This document shows positions 23,161-35,336 of a DNA stretch of 64,000 nt, in pieces. The DNA comes from Argentina anserina (taxonomy: Eukaryota; Streptophyta; Magnoliopsida; Rosales; Rosaceae), in contig NC_065875.1 in the NCBI RefSeq assembly GCF_933775445.1, forward strand, positions 17,917,555-17,981,554. The letters run 5' to 3'. Position numbers and translations under genes: made by a program. Every line of letters starts with the position of its first letter. Position 1 is the first letter of the stretch. The notes beneath the pieces are model-generated. The model saw only the letters and a program-made list of their open reading frames with translations, made no database searches and was not told where the DNA came from.

Positions 23161-25877
23161 TGTAACGACCCTAAAATTTCGAGCATGAAAACTCAAAATT
23201 TCAAAGTCGTTAAACACCAAAACAATTCCAAAGAATTGAAATCATTTTAAATGCACAACGGATCATCACTGAGTTCTCAATACTACTCAGAAAACCAATT
23301 ATTACAAACCAAATTTATAATTCAGCATTACATAAAATGGAAATGTAATAATCCTCACAATCTCTCACAAAACTCACCAATAAATCCTCACAAATTCTCA
23401 CACACAATTCTGAAATGAAAACCACACCACAAGCAGGATAATGAATAACTTCGAGACTCCGGAGTCGTCTCTCAACCTCTACTAGTCGACACCTGCAGAA
23501 TTATCCCCTACACCATCGAATTGGTGCACCGGGATTGTAAACACAAACCCGGTAAGCTTATAGCTCGTATGAGTAAAATGATAATATAATTCGCATATCA
23601 ATATATACGAAAAATCACAATTCAACAATTATAAATGTCCTCATGAGTCAATGGACGGCCCATCTGGTTGTCCCAAAAATATATGAAATGGAAGTGCTCA
23701 TGAGAAATCGGGCAACCCTTCTGGTTACCCAAAACATTTATAATACGGGTACTAATGAACGCTGGTACACATCTGTTACCCCTCACGTAGTACACCGCCG
23801 ATATTGGGTAACCACCCGCTACCCAACATCCAAAACAATATGAGTACTCATGAGCCGATAACCACCTGTTACCGCACATGTAGTACTCCGGCAGACAGAC
23901 TAGAGCTCTAACTGTATCGTAACTTTCGCCCAGCCAAAGGCTAGGTTCCGACTTGCCAAACACGTACAATCATCTCATATCATATTGTACAAAAATCCAG
24001 TCCGAAGACAAATCAACATTTTAACAATCTCCATGTTAAAATTCACGTACAATAATCTCACATCATATTGTACAAATCAAAATCACTTGCTCGATAATAT
24101 CTTGTCATCGAAATGACATCATCACGATAAAATCATAACAGTACATTATATAGCAAACTATATATATGTACTTATTTACCATTTATACAATATATATATA
24201 ATCCATTATATCATATACATGTCATAATTCATAAACACGTCCGAAGACAAAACGTTTAACAACACATTAAAATCACGTACAATAATCACACCTCATATTG
24301 TACAAATTAATTCACATGCTCGTCATATAATTCTCGTCATCGAAATGACCAATTCTAATGAATTCATAACAGTATATAATATAGCAAACTATATATATAT
24401 AAGTACTTATTTACCATTTATACAAATATATGTATTCCACTATATCATATACATGTCGTATTTCAATATTTAAAACTCTTGCAAAATCTTGAATTCACCG
24501 CAAGGGTAGATTTTACTCACCTTATCGACTCGAGCGTAATTCCACAATTTCCGAAGATAATTCATTTTCTTGATTTATCGATCACCTTCAAAAGATAAGA
24601 AAAGAATCTAGAAGCGTTTCGTAAACCTTTAAATGCCGAAACAGTAATAATCAGTTACTGTTCAGCAATTTTCGGTTTTTACGAATTTACTGTTCACTGA
24701 GTACTATCCACTGTGTACTATTCACGTATTTACTATTCATGTAATAATGTACAAATACACATCCAATATGTATTTCTGTACGAGTACATACTGTTTACGT
24801 ATTTATGTACGTATAAATACTATTCAAATGTACGTACTGTCTCAGTAAATAATAATTACCGAATTACCATTCCAAAATTAGTTTTTACAAAACCACCACT
24901 CCATTTCTTCCCCTCTCCTTCTTCTCCACCCCTGCACGGCCCAAGGCTACCTCCTGGCCACCTCACGCACTCACACGCGCCGCCTAAGGCAGCGGTGCTC
25001 AACCCTCACCTACACCTCCGATCCTCCTCCAAAAACCTCCCAATTCATCCAAAAACATAATACAATCATCCCAACCATGAATTAAATGCATCCTTACCTA
25101 GATCGGAGTTCAAATTGCGTCGGAAATGATTGAATCATCGACGAGTTTCGCACAGGGACTTCCCTCGTCGATGCGGCTCCTTGGCGGCGAGACGTGGCAC
25201 GGCGTGCTAGAGAGTGGCAGTGGAGGGTCTCGCGATGCCCTAGGGAATGGTGGTGAGGGACACAGCAGCTTGGAGGCGACGATCGGGGTGCGAGGCAGAG
25301 GGAGGCTCGGGGTGAGAGAGGGCTCTCGGCGGCGAGACGGAGCGCCGCAAGCTCGGGGTCGACTGCGGAGGAGTGGGTGATGCCTCTGGGCTAGGCGGTG
25401 TGCACCACGGCGGTCGGTCGGTGAGGTTGCAGGCGAAGCTCGATGGAGGGAGGGAGAGCGATCGGGGAGAGAGAGTCGCGAGAGGAGAGAGAGAGAAAAT
25501 GGGGCGGGTGAAGGGTTTTCCAGAAATGGAAACCCTAATCCCTAATTTTTCCTATTTATACTAGTTTCCAAAATCAGAAACGAACTTCCGACGTTAATAA
25601 CTTCCACGTCCGACGTCCGATTAGAACGCGTAACATACTCACGAACTCGTATCGACGAGCTCTACAACTTTTGTGAAGAAAGTTTTCGAAATAGAGCGAC
25701 GGAATAAAAGTTGATATATTCATTCGGAAACGTAACGTTTTTATAATTAAACGTTTCGAGAACGTTTCCGTTTCCTTTTCGTAAAGTCGTAAACAACCAA
25801 ATTTATTTTACTTGAATTTCAAAACTTTATAAAATTCATATTAAACCAAATATTGATTGAAAAATAGGGTTATTACA
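23161..25877 (-). repeat. 3' LTR of gypsy copy B
   Basis: 2,717 bp, from TGTAACGACC (left, complement of the LTR end) to TTATTACA (right, complement of the LTR start). It carries the conserved hairpin array (23641-23960) and the donor-like motif whose complement is TTACCTAGATCGGA near 25095. Confidence 0.9.
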
Positions 25878-25917
25878 ATCCACCCCCCTTAAAGGAATTT
25901 CGTCCCGAAATTCAAGC

Positions 25918-28900
25918 TCACTCAACAAACAACTGTGGATATCTATTCATCATGTCCGACTCTAGCTCCCAAGATGCATCACCCTCATCATGGTGACTCC
26001 ACATTACCTTGACTAGCTCAACTTCTTTCCTCCGAAGCTTCTTTTTGGATCTATCGAGAATACGAACCGGTTCAACAACAAATGTGGCATTTTCCTTCAC
26101 TTCAATGGTACTATGATCGATTACATGTGACTCATCTGGTACATACTTCCTCAACATGGAAATGTGGAAGACGTTGTGAACGCCCGACATGCTAGTAGGC
26201 AAGGCTAGTCGATATGCTAGTTCGCCCACCTTCTCAAGTATCTCAAAGGGCCCAACGTACCTCGGAGCCAACTTTCCCTTCTTGTCAAATCTCACCACAC
26301 CTCTCATAGGTGAGACCTTTAAGAACACATGATCGCCGATCTCAAATTCCACATGTCTCGTCTTTAAGTCCGCATAGCTCTTTTGTCTACTCTGAGCGGT
26401 CCGGATTCTATCTCGAATGATCGAGATCATCTCCGTGGTTTTCTGAACCACCTCTGGACCCATCAGTGCCTCATCACCAACTTCGGCCAAACAGATCGGT
26501 GAACGACATGGTCTACCATAAAGAGCCTCATAAGGTGCCATGCCAATGCTAGAATGGTAGCTGTTGTTGTAGGCAAACTCAATCAATCTCAAATGATCTT
26601 CCCAGCTACCCTTGAAATCCAGCACACATGCTCTCAACATGTCTTCCATCACCTGATTCACCCTTTCTGTCTGTCCATCCGTCTGAGGGTGAAAAGCTGT
26701 ACTCATATCCAAGGTGGTGCCCATCGCCTTCTGCAAACCACCCCAGAACTTCGAGGTGAAACATGCATCTCGATTAGAAACAATAGAAACTGGAGCACCA
26801 TGAAGTCTCACTACCTCATCCACATATAGTTTCCCAAGCGCGTCCACTGAGTACTTCATCGACACTGGAAGAAAATGAGCCGACTTCGTCAACCGATCGA
26901 CAATCACCTATATGGTATCGTGACCCTTCTTCGATCTAGGCAATCCAATTACAAAATCCATAGATATCTGCTCCCACTTCCAAAGAGGAATAGTCAATGG
27001 TTTCAACATGCCAGCTGGTCGTTGATGTTTTGCTTTCACTTGCTGACATGTAAGGCACTTTGATACAAACTCTGCTACATCTTTCTTCATACCGTTCCAC
27101 CAGAATTGCCTGCATAGGTCCTTGTACATCTTGGTGTTCCCTGGATGAACGGTATAACGTGATTGATGTGCCGTACGAAGGACCTCCTCCCGAAGATCAT
27201 CACAATCTGGACACACAATCTTGTCCCAAACCTCAGCCCTCCATCGGGTCCAACTCTCCATTCAGAAGGGCACTCATCAAGCGTATCAACTACAAGATCT
27301 GCCAACTTAGCTTGTGAGAGTCTATCCTACGCCTGACCCTGTATGATCCTCGTGATCAATGTGGGTTGCACCGTGACACTACCAAGAAAGACCCTTGAAG
27401 TTTCGAGCATGAACCATTCCTGGACCATAAGTGAAGCCACCACACCTCTCTGTTTTCTACTCAATGCATCGGCCACCACATTTGCCTTCCCCGGGTGGTA
27501 CTCTAATGTGAAGTCATAGTCCTTGAGGAGTTCCATCCATCTCTTCTGCCTCATATTCAGCTCCTTCTGTGAGAACAAGTACTTCAAACTCTTATGATCT
27601 GAAAAGAGTTAGAACTTCTCGCCATACAAGCAATGAACCATTCCTGGACCATAACTGCCGCAAGCTCTAGGTCGTGTGTCGGATAATTATTCTCATGAAT
27701 CTTCAATTGTTCAGAGCCATTAGCTTGTGTGAATCTATCTTGCGCCTGACCCTGTATGATCCTCGTGATCAATGTGGGTTGCACCGTGACGCTACCAAGA
27801 AAGACCCTTGGTTCTCCTCTCGATGGTACCAAATCAAACTCTGATGCAGTCTCGAGCATGAACCATTCCTTGACCATGAGTGAAGCCACTACACCTCTCG
27901 GTTTCCTGCTCAAAGTATCAGCCACCACATTTGTCTTTCCCGGGTGGTACTCCAATGTGAAGTCATAATCCTTGAGGAGTTCCATCCATCTCCTCTGGCT
28001 CATATTCAGCTCCTTATGTGAGAACAAGTACTTCAAACTCTTATGATCTAAAAAGAGTTGAAACTTCTCACTATACAAGTAATGTCTCCAAATCTTCAAG
28101 GCAAACACAACTGCCGCAAGCCCTAGGTCGTGTGTGGGGTAGTTCTTCTCATGAATCTTCAATTGTCTAGAGCCATAAGCAACAACTCCACTATGCTGCA
28201 TCAACACACAACCCAAACCTTGGAGCGAAGCATCACTGTAAATAACATAACCACCACCACTTGAAGGAATCGTCAAAACTGGAGCTGTGGTCAGACTGGT
28301 TTCTAGTTTGTTGAATGCTTCGTCACATGCATCCGTCCACACGAACGGAGTATCTTTCTTGGTCAACTTGGTCAATGAAGATGCAATACTAGAAAATCCC
28401 TCGATAAACCTCCTGTAGTAACCTGCCAAACCGAGGAAACTACGAATCTCTGTAGGGTTCTTTGGACGACTCCAATTCTTTACTGCCTCTACCTTTGACG
28501 GGTTCACTAGTACTCCATCTTTTGAGACAACATGACCAAGGAATTTGACCTCTTCTTTCTAGCTTGTCATACAATCTCGCCTCCTTCAAGGTCTGCAACA
28601 CTGTTCGAAGATGCACCACATGTTCTTCTTGTGTCTTGGAGTATATAAGAATGTCATCCACAAACACCACAACAAACTCATCCAAGTACGGGCTAAATAC
28701 TTGGTTCATCAAACTCATAAAGACATCTGGTGCATTCGTTAGACCAAATGGCATGACAACAAACTCATAATGTCCATACTGGGTCCTGAAGGCTGTCTTC
28801 GATATATCTTCTTCCTTCACCCTGAGTTGATGATAACCGGATCTCAAATCAATCTTAGAGAACACCGTAGCACCTTTGAGCTGATCGAACAAGTCATCAA

Positions 28901-30384
28901 TCCTAGGTAAGGGGTACCTATTCTTGATGGTCACCTTGTTCAGTTCTCTGTAGTCCACACATAACCGCAGAGAACCATCTTTCTTCTTTACGAACAAAAC
29001 CGGTGCTCCCCAAGGTGAAACACTAGGTCGAATGAACCCTTGCTCCAATAGCTCATCAATCTGCACCTTCAACTCCTTAAGTTCATTTTGCCCCATTCTA
29101 TAGGGCGCCTTTGACACATGTGCCGTACCAGGTACTACATCAATGCAGAAATCCACTACCCTTCGAGGAGGTAGCCCTGGTATCTCTTGGAACACCTCAC
29201 TAAACTCGGACACTACCACAATGTCTGCAGTAGTTTCCTTCTGATCCACCGACTCCACATGTGCCAAAACTCCTGATCTCATGGCATTATCTGACTTGAG
29301 GCAACGATAACGAAACACTGGCTCCCCAGGTCTATGAAAGGACACCACCATGTCAAAACAATCAATCACCGCGTGCTCCGGTCTCAACCAATCAATCCCC
29401 AAGATCACATCATAAGTGTGGTCTGGGATCACAATTAACGAAGCAGAGAACTCTCTACTTCCAATCATAATCGGACAAGCTTTGCAGATTGTCTCTAACT
29501 CAAGTGACACTCCAAGGGGCGAAGTGACACATAAGGCGTTCCCAAGAGGTGTAGGAATCAATCCTAGCATCTCTACTACCGATCTAGCAATAAATGAATA
29601 CGATGCTCCCATATCAAACAGTACTCTAGGAAGGTAGTCGAAAAGTGATAATGTACCTTCCACTCCTGTGTCTCGCTGACCCACTGCGAACACTCTAGCT
29701 TGGCCCACTGGTAGCTGTCTCTGCGGCCGGTCCTATCTACCCTGAAGAGGTCGGGTACAATCTCGAGCTATGTGTCCCACTTGCCCGCACCGGTGGCAGC
29801 CTGCTCTCTTCGGTTTCAGACATGCTGAGGCGTAATGTCCCATCTCGTTGCAGTCATAACACCTCACCGCTGCCAATGGTCTGACTGGTGCAGCTATGAT
29901 AGCTAGGGGTGTCGCCCTTGCCGAAACCTGATAGTGGGGTCTTGGCCTCTTCCATGACCTACCCGTCGGCCCTGAGTGCTCGCTGTTGAACAGATTGCCT
30001 TGCCTTTTCCCTTTGCATCCCGACTCTCCACCAGTCTAGAGCATCATCTTTTAGAAAGAATGTAGCTATCTTTCTCTTCTCAATCTCTGTGCACTCTATC
30101 ATTTCAAAACATGTCTCCATACCCTCGATCCAATGATCAGCTACCATATGATCTAGTACACCATGAAAGGTCGGCGCTGACAGTGCACTGATATCCTTGA
30201 TCAGCTTCAACACTCGTCCATCATCTCTAACCACAGCAACAGGCTCAACCTGTTCCTCCTGTGGAGCAGCCTCCTTGTAAAGGTTCTCCACGTTGCGGAC
30301 TCGGGCTGCGGCCCTACCTCGACCTCGGCCTCTCGCCCGTCTTTGGCCCTGTCCTCGGCCCTTATCCGAGTTCATCACCTTCAA
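25918..30384 (-). pseudogene. Gypsy gag-pol polyprotein, copy B (deleted, duplicated, frameshifted)
   Basis: The same domain order as copy D can be traced from the gag start (30384) to the chromodomain (25918). A large part of gag is missing: about 115 codons between the ALDWW motif and the segment before the zinc knuckles, near 30030. RT keeps the FVDD motif (about 28650). In the RNase H region a stretch of about 400 bp is present twice (27327-27726 and 27727-28110). The second zinc-knuckle region, an integrase segment at 26908 and the RT/RNase H boundary (28440-28510) contain stops or frame changes. No functional product is expected. Confidence 0.9.
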
Positions 30385-30597
30385 ACAATGAAAAACTTAG
30401 TCAATACTTGTGAAGTCTCTAATTCAACCAAAACAGATTCAACAGATATCAACATAAATTTCCGAATATGATGAATCATCGAAGTATCATCAAGATACTC
30501 TTTAGAGGAAACCATAAGGTGTGGCTCCTAACACACTCTCGCATACCCGACGACATATCAATACCAAGGAGCATGTGATGGGTGCCCGCCTGCAGTC

Positions 30598-30640
30598 GGA
30601 TCATTTCTCGATTTATGCGTGTCATCCTTGCGCAAGGGCC

Positions 30641-30672
<32 letters not shown>

Positions 30673-30685
30673 TTGGATGTCCCCG
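30598..30685 (-). ncRNA. U6 spliceosomal snRNA copy, 5'-truncated, embedded in a chimera
   Basis: Read on the minus strand the segment matches plant U6 from CGGGGACATCC through GATACAGAGAAGATTAGCATG, GCGCAAGGATGACACGC and ATAAATCGAGAAATG. It contains the ACAGAGA box that pairs with the 5' splice site and the AGC triad region. Missing are the first seven or so nucleotides (the GUCCCUU part of the 5' stem) and the terminal U tract. There is no U6 promoter (upstream sequence element, TATA) in front; the sequence there is a C2-domain gene fragment. It is therefore a retrocopied fragment, not an expressed U6 gene. Confidence 0.9.
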
Positions 30686-30686
30686 C

Positions 30687-31049
30687 CTGAACTGTTGAAG
30701 AGCTCCTTGAGGGGGACGTGGACATCGCCGATTGTCTTGATGTGGACAAGGCCCAGGCAGGTGATCTTTCGTAGGGGTTGCTCAGGCAGACGAGCTTGAT
30801 TTCAACGAAGAGGCTGTGTTGAGTGAGTAGAGAGTCGTCGAGGGCGAAACGCATAGGGAAGCTGTTGAAGGTGGGGTTTGTGTCGCAGTTTTTAACTACT
30901 GCGGTTCGCATTAATTGCTGGCCGTAGCGGATGTCACCATGGAGGGAGATGATGGCGTAGACGTCCATCTTTGAACCTCTGTTCACGTTTTTCAGGTTCT
31001 TGGCGGAGACCAGTTGCAGCTCCAGAGTCCTTTGCTGAGTTAGCGCCAT
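30687..31049 (-). pseudogene. C2-domain (SRC2-like) gene, 5' half, copy 1
   Basis: From the ATG at 31049 the frame begins [20 protein letters not shown] and continues with [10 protein letters not shown], the opening strands and first calcium-loop region of a plant SRC2-like C2 domain. Such proteins bind membranes and are induced by cold and other stresses. The copy matches the second one (32232-32737) closely. A missing G in the run at about 30773-30776 shifts the frame after VCLSNP. The gene then ends at 30687, where the sequence jumps into the U6 copy, so the last third of the C2 domain is absent. Confidence 0.8.
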
Positions 31050-31424
31050 TCAAGTTGAAGTTTCAGATGAAGAGTACGTCCATATTTTGGGAGTGTCAAT
31101 CGTGGGCGTCGCTGGTTAAAAGAGCTTCATGCATATGCGGGATTTGCTCCAAGATTCAATGTGTGGGAGATATATGGCTGCTCCTCCCGAGGGGTTCAAG
31201 CATGCCGACCCGGTTAAATTCGGAGAGCTTGTTGCTAGTCGAGGACTTAACGTCAAAGAGGCGAGTTGGCCGCCTTACACACAGGTAGGGGTATGGAGCC
31301 AATCCCCTGATAAGCCCAAGACAGGGCGAAACCAGTGTATTGCCCCGTTGAATAAGGCTGGCACCATGAGAATGGAGCGCCGCACGGATCAAGTGTGACA
31401 GCCGAATAGCTAGGTCCGTGATAG
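31050..31424. other. Orphan segment of unknown origin between gene relics
   Basis: The first ~25 bp still match the leader of C2 copy 2, then the sequence diverges. The plus frame from about 31159 has protein-like composition (PPEGFKHADPVKFGELVASR and on), and the minus frame is also open (31156-31428). Neither is recognised. It replaces most of the F-box gene expected here from the duplicated block. Confidence 0.3.
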
Positions 31425-31790
31425 ACATCTAGCTTTCGAAAACTCGAGCTTAGTTTGCCTCTGAATAATGGTCTCTGGAACTTGCTTACTAGTAATGATG
31501 AAAGTGTAGCCTCCTTGAGATCATGAGGTGGCCACCTAAATTTCTACTATATAAGGCGGTTATTGTTGTCCGATCGATCTTCTTGTTAGGTATGAATGCT
31601 ATTAATTAGTCTTTGCTAGCTCTCTCTCTCTCTGTTTTTTTTTTTGAAAATGGCTAGCTCTTATTTTGTGTTCTTACTTTTTATTGTCCGACTCTAGTGC
31701 TCGTTACTTGATAATAGACTTATAGTTAAGTTATTTGGGCTAAAACTTTCAAATTTTAATACAGTGTACGTGTTTGATCATATTATCTCG
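31425..31790 (+). pseudogene. Relic of the 3' end of an F-box gene (duplicate of 36440-36740)
   Basis: Shared strings with the end of the intact F-box gene include AGCTTTCGAAAA, TAGTTTGCCTCTGAA, AATGAAAGTGTA and CTCCTTGA, followed by the same 3' flank (ATAAGGCG..TTGTTGT, AAAACTTTCAAATT, TAATACAGT). Only the last ~35 codons and 3' flank remain. It shows that the C2 and F-box genes were once duplicated as a block. Confidence 0.75.
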
Positions 31791-32231
31791 TTATCAACTA
31801 CAATCATTACCGAATTTGAAATCTTTGAGGTTTCAATACTCAAATTTGAAAAAATCTAAATCCAAATCTAAATCCAATATCCAAACAGGGCCTAAACAAA
31901 TTGTTCTTAATGAATTATGTCGTTCGTTCTAAAAAAATTACAACTTTTGTTTTTTGAAGACGAAAATAAAAATTACTTACATTTCAAAATGTTGAAGGGT
32001 GATGAGGATGCAAAACTAAAGGGTGGAGACGGTAAGAGCTGTTTGTGCCATCTTCTTTAGGTAATTACAGGGGCAGCAATCATTGAAAAATACAAATATT
32101 ATAACAGTAATAAGGGAGCGAATCAAAATCCAAACGATACACAACAAATAAGTCTTATTCTAGAAAAAAAAACAATTCAAGTTATGGTTACACAAACCGG
32201 CTACCGGTACATAATGTCCTAATTCCATCTT
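31791..32231. other. Intergenic sequence, no gene seen
   Basis: AT-rich, no coding features. It should include the 3' flank of the minus-strand C2 copy 2. Confidence 0.5.
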
Positions 32232-32737
32232 TTAGATATAGCTCCTTCTCCTTCTACTTACCGGCACGATGCAGTTGTTCCCAAACTTGTAAGAGAAGCT
32301 CAGCTCACCCTGATGGCCACGTTTTGAGGGTAGCCGGACGGGATATGAGATGAGCTTCATGTCCTTATTGTCAGCTGAACTGTTGAAGAGCTCCTTGAGG
32401 GGGACGTGGACGTCGCCGATTGTCTTGATGTGGACAAGGCCCAGGCAGGTGATCTTTCGTAGGGGGTTGCTCAGGCAGACGAGCTTGATTTTAACGGAGA
32501 GGCTGTGTTGAGTGAGTAGAGAGTCGTCGAGGGCGAAACGCATAGGGAAGCTGTTGAAGGTGGGGTTTGTGTCGCAGTTTTTAACTACTCGGTTCGCATT
32601 AACTGCTGGCCGTAGCGGATGTCGCCATGGAGGGAGATGATGGCGTAGACGTCCATCTTTGAACCTCCGTTCACGTTTTTCAGGTTCTTGGCGGAGACCA
32701 GCTGCAGCTCCAGAGTCCTTTGCTGAGTTAGCGCCAT
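32232..32737 (-). pseudogene. C2-domain (SRC2-like) gene, copy 2, frameshifted
   Basis: Starting at the ATG at 32737 the frame reads the same N-terminal C2 strands as copy 1, but a single missing base near 32590 (ACTACTCGG here, ACTACTGCGG in copy 1) brings in a stop after about 50 codons. The rest of the domain continues in another frame ([20 protein letters not shown], then [14 protein letters not shown] and QGELSFSYKFG, all typical of SRC2-like C2 domains) to a stop at 32232. An upstream ATG at 32741 gives an open frame through the shift, but its first ~50 residues are nonsense relative to the C2 fold. The protein lacks the long C-terminal tail seen in many SRC2 relatives. A sequencing error at one base would rescue it. 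Confidence 0.75.
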
Positions 32738-33907
32738 TCAAGTTGAAGTTTCAGTTGAAGAGTACGTTTGGGAGAAATTGACCGAATAAGAATTCTCAAA
32801 TTGCAGTCGTCAAGCCTGTGTGTGCATATATATACAGTTATACACACACATACACACATGTATTGGAGAATAATCCATTTCCGACAGAGATAAGGTTAGT
32901 TGACGACTTGACGAGAGGGAGTTTGTTCGTACAAAGACAAAGACGCACACAAGTCGAAGTCGAAAACAAGTGGGAAACGGAAATACTTTCCTAATGCAAA
33001 CTGCGAAGTGAAAACCCATGATTGCGAATTCCGATACCGCCGCCATCGGAATCAGCACGGACTGTGGCTGCTAGAGAAAATCCTAGCAGAGCACGCCGCA
33101 AAAGAACTTGTGGTCTGGAAGTGTTATTTCGAAGGAACATAACAGCTCTGAACATGTTAGATTTTCTCTGTCCTTGTTTAATAATGTGTAATTTTTACGC
33201 GAACCAATACTCTGTTTTCATTTTAAAATGTTCGCACTTGAATAGAGAATCAGACTCCCAATATGTACAGACTTGTAAATGTCGACACCCGGCCAATTAT
33301 TATTCTAGATCTAAACCTAGAAGCCCAGTGCCAAGTTAGAGCTTTGCTCCCATCCGCCCCATGCATCTCCACCGTGATAACGTTTTGTTTTTCCTTGAAG
33401 AATTTTTGTATTATCAAACAAAGAACTCCAATACTTCAATTAAAAGTTCAATAAGTTTGTTCTGAGCTTAAACTGGTGTCGTTAAACTAAATGATATTGA
33501 GCATGAGATATTTCTTTTAAATGAAGATATTCAACTCTAATTAAAATTCATAATACATAATGGATTAGAAATATATATATAGATATATAAATTATTAAAC
33601 TGTTTAAGGAGAAATATAGCAAAAATTCTTTTTTGAACAGAGAGATCATTTTATTCATTTTATTTTATAAAGGATTACATGATACATACTAAGAAACCTA
33701 TCTCTGACTATTTTAAAGGTAGATATAGAGTGAACTTCCTAAAACATAAATCATCTTTTAATTCAGGATGCCCCAACCACACTTTACGCGCCAAATCGAC
33801 AGTCGTAAATTAAGGAGTGTCATGAAAAGAAAAAAAAATCATACAATTAAGGCACTTCGATTGGTTTAAGGAACAACCTCTGCTAGGGTTGCGAGAGGAC
33901 TTCCTAG
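32738..33907. other. Divergent intergenic region between C2 (minus) and F-box (plus) genes
   Basis: Likely holds both promoters. A minus-strand ATG at about 33047 in GC-richer sequence (MAAVSEF...) could be a remnant first exon, but nothing supports it further. The plus frame 33022-33339 overlaps it in antisense. Confidence 0.4.
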
Positions 33908-35301
33908 ATGGAAGCAACGTCAGTGATCCCAAAGCTCCCAACCGAAATCATATGGTTTCTGATACTCACAAGGCTACCGACCAAGTTGGTGGTCCGTTGC
34001 AGATGCGTCTGTAAATCATGGTCCTCTCTTATCCGCAGTTCTAGTTTTCTCGCCGCCCACCGGAGCTTCTGGTGTAGCCCTTCCACTCACTCCTCTTCGC
34101 CATGTCGGACCAGACCACAACCGAACTTCAACACTTTTACTCTGCGAAAATCAACCAAGAAGGAGAGGAGGATATTATTAATCCGAGACAGGTTACAGTA
34201 CCCACGATTTTTATTTATTATTTTATACAATCCTAGTAATTTGATGAACTAGTCACCAGGTTGCCCATTTAGATTTTGACACATGACATTTTATTTTATA
34301 TTTTTTACAAATTTATCAACACATTTGTTGTCATATTAGTAATTTGGTCAAAAAACATGTAATACAGACCATTAACATATTAATTACACTAAAGAAGACA
34401 AAAAATATCATATATAATCAGGATCATAGTAATTCTCGTAATTAACTTGTGAAACATGTAAATATAATAGTTATGACAATTTTATGCAACTAAGCACTCT
34501 ATTGCATGAATGAGAACATATTAACTTGTTTGTGGAAATATAAAAATTCATCATTTTTATAACACATTTGTCTTCAAATTTGTAAAAAGAGTCACTAACC
34601 TGTAAATATGGCAGTGACTTTATAATTATAAGTTATACAACATTTATTACACAAATTTTCATCAATTGTCCTCGTATTCGTTATAACGTTGTGAAAATGT
34701 AATAATTTAGAATATCACCCGATTACAAAAATTGAGCAATTTATCACATGAATGATGACACATGAATTCTTTTTTTGTAAATATAAAAAACTTACTATCT
34801 TTAAAACACATTTGTCTTCAAATGTGTAAAAAGAGTTGAAAACATGTAAATATGGCCGTGACCTTGTAATTGCAAGTTATACAAAATTTATTACACAAAC
34901 TTTTATCAGTTGTCCTCGTATTCGTAATAATGTTGTGAAAAATGTAATAATTTAGAATACCACTTACAAAACTGAGCACTCTATTACATGAATGAGGACA
35001 CATGACCTCTTTTGTGTAAATAAGAAAATTTATTGCATTTACAACACAATTAGTCTTCAAATTTGTAAAATGAATCATGAACATGTAAATATAGTCGTGG
35101 CCTTACAATTACAAGTTGCATGACATTTATTACAAAATAATCTATCAATTGTCCTCGCATTTGTAATAACATTGTAAAAATAATAATAATTTAAAATCAT
35201 CACCCAATTACACAACCGAGAGCTCTACTACTTGAATGAAGACATATGCTTTACATGCACAAAATAATGAAAATTTACGCAAATCAACAATATAAACATT
35301 G

Positions 35302-35336
<35 letters not shown>

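Larger units (their letters stand above)
23161..30604 (-). mobile_element. Gypsy chromovirus copy B, lacking its 5' LTR and primer site
   Basis: On the minus strand the element has a complete 3' LTR (23161-25877), polypurine tract, and gag-pol. Upstream of gag it stops abruptly at about 30600, some 30-40 nt short of where the primer binding site and 5' LTR should be. There the sequence switches to a U6 snRNA copy (30598-30685). The five bases left of the LTR are GAAAA; no partner duplication is found on the right, as expected if that end was made abnormally. Confidence 0.88.

Noticed and set aside
33022..33339. 105-codon plus-strand frame
   Set aside because: No family features, overlaps an antisense frame of similar length, and sits in the promoter interval between two genes.
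34192..34252. Reading the F-box gene as a truncated 114-residue protein ending at 34252
   Set aside because: A GT-AG intron joins the frame to the F-box-associated domain with correct phase and normal total length, so truncation is the less likely reading.
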